Made by a program: the position numbers and the translations under genes. From positions 1-64,000 of the forward strand of contig NZ_WPOO01000011.1 in NCBI RefSeq assembly GCF_009755265.1: a stretch of 64,000 nt of DNA, given 5' to 3'. Position 1 is the first letter of the stretch, and each line of letters opens with the position of its first letter. Origin of the DNA: Adlercreutzia rubneri (GTDB taxonomy: Bacteria > Actinomycetota > Coriobacteriia > Coriobacteriales > Eggerthellaceae). Positions 49,222-56,600 of this stretch are shown here, in pieces. The notes below the pieces were generated by a model. That model was given only the letters and a program-made list of their open reading frames with translations, did no database searches and was not told where the DNA came from.

Positions 49222-50388
49222 TTATAACGCGCCGCCCACAAACTCCATGAGATCGCTGCGCAAAAGCCAATCGCGCTCGTCAGCCCCCGTGCCTTCCGCA
49301 TCGGTTTCCAGGAACAGGAACCCGTAGAAGCCCACCGTCACCGGATCGAACCCATGGTAGGCGAGCACATGGCTGAACCGCTCGCAGAGCGCCGCGCCGT
49401 CGAAGGGACGCGCCAGATCGGCCTCCGGCGCCGGATTCAGAAGCGACATGGAATACGCCTTGCCCGGATGCGCCGCGTACAGCGCCGCCAGATCGACCGG
49501 CGTATCTTCCAGGAAGGCCTCGTAGGTGCGCAGGCCCACGCCGTAAAAGGCCACGTCGGTGCCGCCGAGGCCCGCGAAGCGCAGGGGGTTGAACTCGATG
49601 GGAGCAATCGTGTCGCCATCGACGCGCAGCTCCACGTGAACGGGGATGCTGCGGGCGCCCACCACCTCGTTCACAGCCGCCAGCCACGCCGTGAAGCGGT
49701 CATTCCACGCATCCACAATGGTGCCGTCGGTGAGATACATCCTGTCGGAGGTCTCCTCGGGCCCGGCGAAATCGTGACGCAAGATGTTCAGGATATGGGG
49801 CGCGCCATCCTCGTCGAAGTAGGCGTCCAGGGCGTATTCCGTACCAGCGAGGTAGCCTTCGATAAGGTATTCGCTGCCGCCGACGACGCTTTCCGGATAG
49901 CGCTCGTGCCAGCCGTCCTCGCGCCGGGCGATGTCGGCCACGGCCGCCGCCCAATCCTCGGGCTCTTCGATGACGTAGACGCCCATGGAACAGAAGCCCA
50001 CCGCCGGCTTAAGCACCACCGGCAACGGCAGATCGGCGACGTTTACCGCTTCCAATCCCGCACGATCGACGGTCTTATGGAACAGGCCAGGGCTTAGAGG
50101 CGCGAGTTTCTCGCGCATGGCCGCCTTGTCCTTGAACAGGCGAATGGCATCGGTGAGCGTGGGGTTGTCCACGTGGTCGAGAATCCAGGCCAGAGCGTTC
50201 TCGGAGTTTGTGTAAATGCGCTCCCCCGCCTCCAGGCGCCGGGCGCACTCGTCGGCGTCCACCAGGTTCAACGTGCGGCCGCCCGCCACGAGCTTCTCGG
50301 TGAACCCGTTGGCGAGCACGGGATGCGCCGAGGCCTCCATCCAGTCGAGCAGCGGAACGGAGGCGTAGGGTTCATCGAGAATGATCAT
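49222..50388 (-). CDS. ATP-grasp domain protein
   Basis: Protein of 388 residues with an ATP-grasp fold: LPVVLKPAVGFCSMGVYVIE (ATP-binding Lys), SEYLIEGYLAGTEYALDAYF, and the Mg-binding end IPVHVELRVDGD then IAPIEFNPLRFAG. Such enzymes join a carboxylate to an amine or thiol. The closest named type is unclear; carbamoyl-phosphate-synthase-like and D-Ala-D-Ala-like groups differ. Followed by a lipid-flippase-like gene, which may point to an envelope role (inference). AAGGAG lies 6 nt before the ATG. Confidence 0.8.
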   Translation of the reverse strand: MIILDEPYASVPLLDWMEASAHPVLANGFTEKLVAGGRTLNLVDADECARRLEAGERIYTNSENALAWILDHVDNPTLTDAIRLFKDKAAMREKLAPLSPGLFHKTVDRAGLEAVNVADLPLPVVLKPAVGFCSMGVYVIEEPEDWAAAVADIARREDGWHERYPESVVGGSEYLIEGYLAGTEYALDAYFDEDGAPHILNILRHDFAGPEETSDRMYLTDGTIVDAWNDRFTAWLAAVNEVVGARSIPVHVELRVDGDTIAPIEFNPLRFAGLGGTDVAFYGVGLRTYEAFLEDTPVDLAALYAAHPGKAYSMSLLNPAPEADLARPFDGAALCERFSHVLAYHGFDPVTVGFYGFLFLETDAEGTGADERDWLLRSDLMEFVGGAL

Positions 50389-50420
50389 GGAAAGCTCCTT
50401 CGCATAGGGGACTTGCAAAA

Positions 50421-50445
50421 CGGGCCCCTCGCTTGGAGGAGCCCG
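50421..50445 (-). terminator. terminator of the DUF4430 gene
   Basis: 10-bp stem CGGGC(T/C)CCTC/GAGG(A/G)GCCCG with a 5-nt loop and a TTTTGC run after it on the minus strand, 31 bp beyond the stop. Confidence 0.65.
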
Positions 50446-50475
50446 CCGGATTGCGCGCTTGGCGCGGAGGGGTGG

Positions 50476-50979
50476 CTAGCCGACGTAGAACGACCACTGC
50501 ACGGAGTCGCCGGCGGCCAGCTGGCGCACGTCGCAGGCTTCCATGACCGTCTCGTCGTTCACCGTGTACACCCAGCCGGAGGCCTCGCCTTCAGAGCCGT
50601 TGGCGATGCCGTTGATGGAGGTGACGAACTTGCCGTAGTCGCTGTCCTCCACCTGCACATCCCAGCCCGCAGCCTCGGTCGCCTGCAGCACCGTGGCGCC
50701 ATCGGGCACCGTCACCTCGATGGTCTTGGGCTCGGCGCCGGCTCTTTCCGGCATCGTGATGGAGACGGGAACAACGATGTCCTCCGCCGCCTGGCCGGCC
50801 TCGATGGGGCCTTCCTCCTCGGCCACTTGGGCCGCCTGCTCGGCCGCGTTCTCGCCGTTGCCGCCGTTATCGGCCGCCTCCCCGGCGCAGCCCGGCACCA
50901 CCAGCAAGAAGGTGAAGGCCAGGGCCACCAAGGCCACGAGCCACTGTTTGGGAAGCTCCGTGATATCGAATTTGTTCAT
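50476..50979 (-). CDS. DUF4430 (transcobalamin-like) lipoprotein
   Basis: Exported protein of 167 residues. A hydrophobic segment (VALVALAFTFLLVVPGC) ends in a lipobox-like VPGC; a Glu/Ala-rich linker of about 40 residues follows. The DUF4430 domain spans about 85-167 (VPDGATVLQATEAAGWDVQV, GSEGEASGWVYTVND, and a C-terminal VQWSFYVG). DUF4430 is similar to the C-terminal domain of transcobalamin and intrinsic factor. A probable cobalamin riboswitch directly upstream supports a role in corrinoid capture on the cell surface; binding itself is inference. No ABC transporter is adjacent. Confidence 0.85.
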   Translation of the reverse strand: MNKFDITELPKQWLVALVALAFTFLLVVPGCAGEAADNGGNGENAAEQAAQVAEEEGPIEAGQAAEDIVVPVSITMPERAGAEPKTIEVTVPDGATVLQATEAAGWDVQVEDSDYGKFVTSINGIANGSEGEASGWVYTVNDETVMEACDVRQLAAGDSVQWSFYVG

Positions 50980-51002
50980 AGTTCCTTATCCTTTCTTCCA
51001 GG

Positions 51003-51170
51003 GCCCTGTTGTTCAGCTCGGTGTTCCGACTTCGCCACCGCCGCGCCCTTCGGCGCAACGGCGAACCTTACGGTTACTGGCATAGCGCGGGCTTTCCACC
51101 CACATTTCCCGAGACGCGCATTGCCGCATTCTCATCCACGGCGCGCACCGCGCTCCCACGCGCGGCCCGA
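51003..51170 (-). ncRNA. probable cobalamin riboswitch
   Basis: Minus-strand leader of the DUF4430 gene. It contains GGGAA (51106-51110), then GGGTGGAAAGCCCGCGC and CCAGTAACCGTAAGG in the order of the B12 riboswitch core, and ends with the B12-box-like GAAGTCGGAACACCGAGC (51016-51033; consensus AGYCMGGARACC-type). The palindrome CAGGGCCCTG near 51000 lies between the box and the ribosome-binding site. One base of the box is missing compared with the usual form. No other feature in the gap 50980-51280 except the purH terminator. Confidence 0.6.
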
Positions 51171-51199
51171 CGGGCCATTGACCTACCCATTATGGCGCA

Positions 51200-51227
51200 A
51201 AACGGCCGCCCTCGAAAGAGCGGCCGC
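51200..51227 (-). terminator. terminator after the AICAR transformylase gene
   Basis: Stem CGGCCG...CGGCCG with CTC-GAAA-GAG at the apex, followed by TTTTGCG on the minus strand, about 55 bp after the stop. Confidence 0.7.
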
Positions 51228-51280
51228 AAAGGGTTCGACAACCGACACTTTAGGCCCCAAGCAAGGCCCCAATCGTCCGA

Positions 51281-52462
51281 TTAGTGATGGAACAGGCGCA
51301 TGCCGGTGAAGGCCATGGCGATGCCGTACTTGTTGGCCACCTCGATGACGTTGTCGTCGCGGATGGAGCCGCCGGGCTCGGCGATGTAGTCCACGCCGGA
51401 CTTGCGGGCGCGCTCCACGTTGTCACCGAAGGGGAAGAAGGCGTCGGAGCCCACGGTCACGCCGCTCATCTTCGCGATCCAGTCTTTCTTCTGCTCGCGG
51501 GTGAGCGCCTTGGGCTGCTCGGTGAATACGCGCTGCCACTCGCCGTCGCGCAGCACGTCGTCGCACTCGTCGTCGGACAGGTACACGTCGATGGCGTTGT
51601 CACGATCGGGACGGCGAACGTCGTCCTTGAAGGGAAGGTTCAGCACCTCGGGCATCTGTCGCAGCCACCACTGGTCGGCCTTGTTGCCCGCCAGGCGCGT
51701 ACAGTGGATGCGGCTCTGCTGGCCGGCGCCCACACCGATGGCCTGGCCGTCCTTCACGTAGCACACGGAATTGGACTGGGTATACTTCAGCGTGATGAGC
51801 GCCACGATCATGTCGATCTTCGCCGATTCCGGAATTTCCTTGTTCTCGGTCACCACGTTTTCCAGCAGCGCCTCGTTGATCTCGAAGTTGTTGTGGCCCT
51901 GCTCGAAGGTGATGCCGAAGACGTCCTTCAGCTCGGTCTCGGCCGGCACGTAGTCCGGATCGATCTGCACCACGTTGTAGGAGCCCTTGCGCTTGGTCTT
52001 CAAAATCTCCAGGGCCTCATCGGTATAGCCCGGGGCGATGATGCCGTCGGACACCTCTTTCGCCAGGTAACGGGCCACATCAGCGTCGCACACGTCGGAC
52101 AGCGCCGCCCAGTCGCCGTAGGAGCACAGACGGTCGGCGCCGCGAGCGCGAATGTAGGCGCAGGCGATGGGCGAGAGCTCCCCCTCTTCTTCCACGAAGT
52201 ACATGGCGCGGTCGGTCTCGGTGAGGGGCTGGCCCACGGCGGCGCCGGCCGGGGACACATGCTTGAAGGAAGCGGCCGCCGGCAGCCCCGTGGCCTCCTT
52301 CAGCTCCTTCACAAGCTGCCAGGAGTTGAAAGCGTCGAGGAAGTTGATGAAGCCGGGCTTGCCGTTCAGCACCTGAATGGGCAGGTCGCTGCCGTCCTTC
52401 ATGAAGATGCGCGACGGCTTCTGGTTCGGATTGCAGCCGTACTTGAGTTCCAGTTCGTTCAT
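51281..52462 (-). CDS. purH: stand-alone AICAR transformylase (PurH C-terminal activity)
   Basis: Transfers formyl from 10-formyl-THF to AICAR in purine synthesis; 393 residues. Only the transformylase half of PurH is present: ELKYGCNPNQKPSRIFM at the start, SFKHVSPAGAAVG (catalytic Lys-His), IGVGAGQQSRIHCTRLAG, and SDAFFPFGDNVERARKSGVD. The N-terminal IMP cyclohydrolase domain is missing. The activity is supplied by the PurO-type gene just upstream. ATG at 52462 follows AGGAG. A repeat-rich gap of 259 bp separates the two. Confidence 0.94.
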   Translation of the reverse strand: MNELELKYGCNPNQKPSRIFMKDGSDLPIQVLNGKPGFINFLDAFNSWQLVKELKEATGLPAAASFKHVSPAGAAVGQPLTETDRAMYFVEEEGELSPIACAYIRARGADRLCSYGDWAALSDVCDADVARYLAKEVSDGIIAPGYTDEALEILKTKRKGSYNVVQIDPDYVPAETELKDVFGITFEQGHNNFEINEALLENVVTENKEIPESAKIDMIVALITLKYTQSNSVCYVKDGQAIGVGAGQQSRIHCTRLAGNKADQWWLRQMPEVLNLPFKDDVRRPDRDNAIDVYLSDDECDDVLRDGEWQRVFTEQPKALTREQKKDWIAKMSGVTVGSDAFFPFGDNVERARKSGVDYIAEPGGSIRDDNVIEVANKYGIAMAFTGMRLFHH

Positions 52463-52545
52463 GAGTCTCCTATCTATGATGTTTCTGGGTCCTCGGGGGG
52501 CGAAGCTACGCGGTATTCTGATTCGCTCAGACAGTCCTCGCTTTG

Positions 52546-52711
52546 TGGAAATGCCCACTGGGCATTTCCAGTCGCTGCGAAACTCGCTCGGTCAGAACAC
52601 CCCGTATCTTCGCTAAGCTCAGCCGTAGTTGAGAGCGCGCAGTTGCGCTCGCTGCGGAACTCGCTTGGTGAGCGGCGCCCCGCATCCCGCCAAGCTCAAC
52701 CGTAGTTGAAG
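52546..52711. repeat. tandem ~63-bp repeats with hairpins
   Basis: Two units of about 63 bp (52571-52633 and 52648-52711) share CGCTGCG-AACTCGCT and AAGCTCA-CCGTAGTTGA with scattered changes. Each is followed or preceded by a hairpin: TGGAAATGCCCA/TGGGCATTTCCA (52546-52570) and GAGCGC/GCGCTC (52633-52650). It sits between the IMP cyclohydrolase and AICAR transformylase genes. Phrases such as GCGAGTT-CGCAGCGA occur as dispersed repeats in gut bacteria in my recollection. Confidence 0.55.
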
Positions 52712-52721
52712 ATGGGCGCGA

Positions 52722-53357
52722 TTAATCCCCGAGGTTCTTGTTGTAGAGGGTCACTTCGCCGCCGACATTGGCGTAGAGGCTCACCTTGTTGTCATCGTTC
52801 AGCGCGGCCCACAGCTCATCGGGAGTCGGCAGCGTCACCGGGATGGGCTCGCCGGCGAAGGTAGGCAGCGGATTGCCGTCGCCCTGATAGGTGCTGATGA
52901 AGTAGCCTTGCCCCTCGTCGGCACCTTCGTAGGCGAAGAACTCGCGGATACAGCGGTCGCCATCGGCGTGCTTCAAGATGGACATCTCAAACGAGCCGTC
53001 GAGGTTCACAATGGCCGAGATGCGCGGCGTGAAGTTCGGCGCGTCGGGCTCGTAGGCGCGGGCCATGCAGCCGGCGCGGAAATCGCCCGCCTCCACAATG
53101 GTGTCGGTCTGGTCGCCATTGGTTACCACAAGGGCGTCGCCCATCGTGCGCACAGGATGGTAAATGATGAGGCTCGGGTCTTCCAGAAGCGCCGGGTCGT
53201 GAGCCTCGGTGCGGATGCCGTCGGGCTCGGTAGCGAAGATGCGATTGCGGCTGTTCACCGAGCGGCCCATGATGAAGTAGTACACGGTGTCCTTGCCCAC
53301 CACGATACCGCGGCCCGGGTAGGGATTGTTTTCCAGCAGTTCGACGAGGTCTTGCAC
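52722..53357 (-). CDS. purO: IMP cyclohydrolase, PurO type
   Basis: Closes the ring of FAICAR to IMP. 211 residues of the archaeal-type IMP cyclohydrolase family (PF07826): NPYPGRGIVVGKDTVYYFIM near the start, RSVNSRNRIF, and IYHPVRTMGDALVVTNGDQT. GTG at 53357 is chosen for the AAAGGGA 5-6 nt upstream. With the transformylase gene downstream it replaces the usual two-domain PurH. The 309-bp gap upstream (53358-53666) holds a terminator and nothing else visible. Confidence 0.9.
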   Translation of the reverse strand: MQDLVELLENNPYPGRGIVVGKDTVYYFIMGRSVNSRNRIFATEPDGIRTEAHDPALLEDPSLIIYHPVRTMGDALVVTNGDQTDTIVEAGDFRAGCMARAYEPDAPNFTPRISAIVNLDGSFEMSILKHADGDRCIREFFAYEGADEGQGYFISTYQGDGNPLPTFAGEPIPVTLPTPDELWAALNDDNKVSLYANVGGEVTLYNKNLGD

Positions 53358-53666
53358 GGGCGTCCCTTTCTCTTCGGCTCTCTCCCAACGCGGCTGCGAC
53401 TCTTGCTTGTTCCGCATCGGCCCTCGGTTCGCGTCGGCGGTTTTCGCACCCCGCCCATGAAAAAAGGCAAGCCCCTCCTGCGAGAAGGCTTGCCCAGACG
53501 GTCGGCGGGATAGGCGCGCTGCTCCCCCGTGGTTCCCCACGCGTACCCGTCAGTCACAGCGCGTTCGCTTCGAAAAGCAGGGTATCACGGAAAGAGTCGC
53601 CCGCGGAAGAGCGCTCCTCGTTTTCCCACGGCTTTTCCGTCGGCGGCGCAAGCGCGGCCAGAGCGG
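53358..53666. other. 309-bp gap without gene
   Basis: Between purO and the XdhC-like gene. Apart from the terminator at 53459-53495 and the purO ribosome-binding site, I see no ORF with a ribosome-binding site, no tRNA and no long repeat. Confidence 0.5.
53459..53495 (-). terminator. terminator after the XdhC-like gene
   Basis: Stem GGCAAGCC/GGCTTGCC with a 13-nt loop and TTTTTTC after it on the minus strand. It is the clearest rho-independent terminator in the window and separates the XdhC-like gene from purO. Confidence 0.85.
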
Positions 53667-54659
53667 CTATTCCCGCCCCAGGCTCTTCTCGTGGCGCGCC
53701 TGCGCCTCTTCGCTGTAGCGCTGCCGGTAGCGCACGTCCACCAGCTCGCCGACAATGGCGATGGCCAGCTCCGCCGGGGTCTTCGCCCCGAAGCTAAGGC
53801 CGATGGGCCGCTTCACGCGATCCCAATCCGTCTCGGTGATACCGGCGCCAACGACAAGATCGTGCACCGTGGAGTTCTTCCCCGCGCAGCCCATCATGCC
53901 CACATAGTGCACGCCGTTCTGCAGCGCCCAGATGCAGCTTTCCGGGTCGAACATATGCCCGCGAGTCAGCACGCACACATAGTCCTCAGGGCGCCCCGGC
54001 ATGTTAGCCAGCTCGTCGAAGTTGCCCCCATGCAGCATGATGCGCTCGGCAGTCGGGAAACGTTCCTCGTTCAAAAACGCCGGGTCGTAATCGACGGCCA
54101 CCACATGGAAGCCCACATGATCGGCCAGCTGAGCCACTTCTACGGCCGCATCGGACGCACCGAGCAGCCACACCCGCACCTTCCCGAAGAGCGGCTCGCT
54201 CGCCCAGGTGAGGCCGTCGAACTGGTCGTTGTGCATCGAGGGGCCGCGGGTGACGTCCTTCGCCTGGAAGATATCGCGGGGCGACAGCTCGCGGGAGGCG
54301 ACAATTTCCTTGGCATCGTTGCAGAAGAACACAAGCGGCTCTCCGTCGGCGGAACCCTGCTCGCCGTACTTCTTCGTGACCTCATTGTCCACATTGCCCT
54401 GGGCAGCAGCCCCGTCGTAGACGACCTTGAAGCCGAGCCACGCCAAATCGCCCTCGTCCATAGCGCGCAAGGCGCGCTCGAACGTGGGGATATCGGCCTC
54501 AGTTAGCGTGGCGGCGATAGCCTCCAGCGTCGCGGGGCCGATGTGCGCATCGCCCGCCGTCGCCTCTTCCGAGAACGCCGGGGAATCCTCGACGGCCAGC
54601 TCGGGCACACGACCGGCTCGCAAATCAGCGACAATGGTTTCGATGGTCTCTCGTTTCAT
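53667..54659 (-). CDS. XdhC/CoxI-family protein
   Basis: Protein of 330 residues. The N-terminal half contains the CoxI-like part (GFKVVYDGAAAQGNVDNEVT). The C-terminal half is a Rossmann domain (VRVWLLGASDAAVEVAQLAD, VVAVDYDPAFLNEERFPTAE) with the XdhC signature YVCVLTRGHMFD and ALQNGVHYVGMMGCAGK. XdhC proteins sulfurate and insert the molybdenum cofactor of xanthine dehydrogenase-type enzymes. No molybdenum hydroxylase gene is in the window. GGAGG lies 5 nt before the ATG. Placement inside purine genes suggests purine use, which is inference. Confidence 0.87.
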   Translation of the reverse strand: MKRETIETIVADLRAGRVPELAVEDSPAFSEEATAGDAHIGPATLEAIAATLTEADIPTFERALRAMDEGDLAWLGFKVVYDGAAAQGNVDNEVTKKYGEQGSADGEPLVFFCNDAKEIVASRELSPRDIFQAKDVTRGPSMHNDQFDGLTWASEPLFGKVRVWLLGASDAAVEVAQLADHVGFHVVAVDYDPAFLNEERFPTAERIMLHGGNFDELANMPGRPEDYVCVLTRGHMFDPESCIWALQNGVHYVGMMGCAGKNSTVHDLVVGAGITETDWDRVKRPIGLSFGAKTPAELAIAIVGELVDVRYRQRYSEEAQARHEKSLGRE

Positions 54660-54689
54660 GGGTTCCTCCGCAATATTTTTCTCAAAAAT

Positions 54690-54828
54690 GGTCAAAAAGT
54701 CGAGAAATGAGTCTATATTTTGACCAACAAGACGCTATTCACGCCAAAATGATGCGCAACGGGACACATTTTCGATTGTTTCGAGCCCAAAACCAACGTC
54801 GCAAGACTCGCTTCTCAGGTTTTTGACC
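54690..54828. repeat. nested inverted repeat between xdhC and purN
   Basis: GGTCAAAAA...GAGTC (54690-54713) is repeated inverted as GACTC...TTTTTGACC (54805-54828). An additional inverted TTTTGACC (54718-54725) can pair with the first arm alone, and AAAATG/CATTTT (54746-54751, 54767-54772) forms an apical stem. AT-rich compared with its neighbours. Confidence 0.5.
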
Positions 54829-54860
54829 AAAAAATCCAAAATTTGTGTCACCGAGCGCTT

Positions 54861-55478
54861 TTAACCGAGCGGTTGAATATGAATCTTGCGATCGGCATCC
54901 AGGGTCATGCGGCCCTCGGCGATGGCGCGCAGCACCTCGGGGTAAATGACGTGCTCGGTCTCGTGGATGCGCGCCTCCAAAGCGTCGATATCGTCACCTT
55001 CCAGCACCGGCACCGCGCGCTGAGCCACGATGGGCCCCTTGTCGTAGTCCTCGTTGGCCAGATGCACCGTCACGCCCGTCACCTTCACACCGGCATCCCA
55101 TGCATCTTGAATAGCATGGGCGCCCTTGAAGGAGGGCAATAGCGCCGGGTGCAGATTCAGCACGCGATCGGGGAAGGCGTCGAGCACTACCGGGGTGAGC
55201 TTGCGCATATAGCCGGCCATGACCAGGTACTCAGCCCCAGCCTTATCCATGATGGCGGCGATGCGCCCGTCGGCGGCCGTGGGATCCTCGTAGCAGGAGC
55301 GGTCGAACACCGTCACGGGAATGCCGGCCGCCCGAGCGCGTTCGATGCCGTAGGCATCGGGGCGCGAGGACAGCACATGCACGATCTCAACCGGCAGATC
55401 CTCGGCAATCTCGTCGATGATGGCCTGCAAGTTCGTCCCGCTACCGGAGAGCAGCACGCCGATCTTCAGCTTCTCCAT
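54861..55478 (-). CDS. purN: phosphoribosylglycinamide formyltransferase
   Basis: Folate-dependent GAR transformylase of purine synthesis, 205 residues. Signatures: KIGVLLSGSGTNLQAIID at the start, LVMAGYMRKLTP, NLHPALLPSFKGAHAI (catalytic Asn-His) and VTGVTVHLANEDYDKGPIVA (catalytic Asp). ATG at 55478 has AAGGGA upstream. It follows purM after 28 bp in the purF-purM-purN order. Confidence 0.96.
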   Translation of the reverse strand: MEKLKIGVLLSGSGTNLQAIIDEIAEDLPVEIVHVLSSRPDAYGIERARAAGIPVTVFDRSCYEDPTAADGRIAAIMDKAGAEYLVMAGYMRKLTPVVLDAFPDRVLNLHPALLPSFKGAHAIQDAWDAGVKVTGVTVHLANEDYDKGPIVAQRAVPVLEGDDIDALEARIHETEHVIYPEVLRAIAEGRMTLDADRKIHIQPLG

Positions 55479-55506
55479 CTCATTTCCCTTCTCTCGGTCG
55501 CAGGGA

Positions 55507-56583
55507 CTACGCGAACAAGCCGCCCTCGTTGGCGTACTGGACCTCGCCCCCGCCAGCGACGATGCGGCCGACGCGGAAGGTCTGCTCGCCGGCATCGGCC
55601 AGGGCGGCCTCCACGGCCTCAGCCTCGTCCGGATTCACGATGAGAATCATGCCGAGGCCCATGTTGAAGGTCTTGAGCGCCTCCTCCTCCGAGAGATTCG
55701 CCTGATCGCAAGCGAAGCGCACCACGGGCGGAATGGGCCAAGTGCCCAAATCGACCTCGGCGTTCACACTCGCGGGAAGAGCGCGGTTCAGATTCTCGGT
55801 AATGCCGCCACCGGTAATGTGGGCCAGAGCGCGGATGCCGCCGGGCACCTCCTCCATGACCGTGCGCACCGGCTTCACGTAGATGCGCGTCGGTGTGAGC
55901 AGCGCCTCCAAAATGGACTGGCCGCCCAGGTCCTCGCGCCCCTCGCGGAGCTCCTCTTCGCTGCGGCCCTCGACGCACACTTTGCGGGCCAGCGAGTAGC
56001 CGTTGGAATGCAGGCCGGACGAGGCGAGGCCGATGAGCACGTCGCCCTCACGCACGCTCTCGGGATCCAACATGCGCGGCCGGTCGACCAGCCCCACGCA
56101 GAAACCCGACAGATCGTAGTCGTCCGGATCCATCACACCGGGATGCTCGGCCATCTCGCCGCCGATGAGCGCGCAGCCGGATTGGCGGCAGCCCTCGCCG
56201 ATGCCCCCGACGATTTTGGCCATGGCCCCGGAATCCAGCTTGCCCACGGCAACGTAGTCGAGGAAGAACAGCGGCTCGGCGCCGGTGGCCAGAATATCGT
56301 TCACGCACATGGCCACCAGATCGATGCCCACCGTATCGTGCACGCCAAGACGCTGGGCGACCTTCAGCTTCGTGCCCACGCCGTCGGTGCCGGAAACCAG
56401 CAGGGGATCGGCCATGTCCTTGGCGGCCGCGATGGAGAATAGGCCGCCGAAGCCGCCGATGTCGCCCACAACCTCGGGGCGATAGGTGGAGTGCACCGTG
56501 TCCTTGATGGCGTCCACGGCACGGGCGCCCTCCACGATATCGACGCCGGCCTCGGCATAGGTCACGCTGTTCTGGTTTTCCAT
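55507..56583 (-). CDS. purM: phosphoribosylformylglycinamidine cyclo-ligase (AIR synthetase)
   Basis: ATP-dependent ring closure of FGAM to AIR; 358 residues. Signatures are SVTYAEAGVDIVEGARAV at the N-terminus, LLVSGTDGVGTKLKVAQ, MCVNDILATGAEPLFFLDY, CALIGGEMAEHPGV and LAHITGGGITENLNRALP. It begins 17 bp after purF. All expected segments are present. Confidence 0.97.
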   Translation of the reverse strand: MENQNSVTYAEAGVDIVEGARAVDAIKDTVHSTYRPEVVGDIGGFGGLFSIAAAKDMADPLLVSGTDGVGTKLKVAQRLGVHDTVGIDLVAMCVNDILATGAEPLFFLDYVAVGKLDSGAMAKIVGGIGEGCRQSGCALIGGEMAEHPGVMDPDDYDLSGFCVGLVDRPRMLDPESVREGDVLIGLASSGLHSNGYSLARKVCVEGRSEEELREGREDLGGQSILEALLTPTRIYVKPVRTVMEEVPGGIRALAHITGGGITENLNRALPASVNAEVDLGTWPIPPVVRFACDQANLSEEEALKTFNMGLGMILIVNPDEAEAVEAALADAGEQTFRVGRIVAGGGEVQYANEGGLFA

Positions 56584-56600
56584 GGGGTTCCTTTCAGTGT

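Noticed and set aside
52546..52711. Possible CRISPR array
   Set aside because: Only two diverged units, repeats longer than spacers, internal hairpins and no cas genes.
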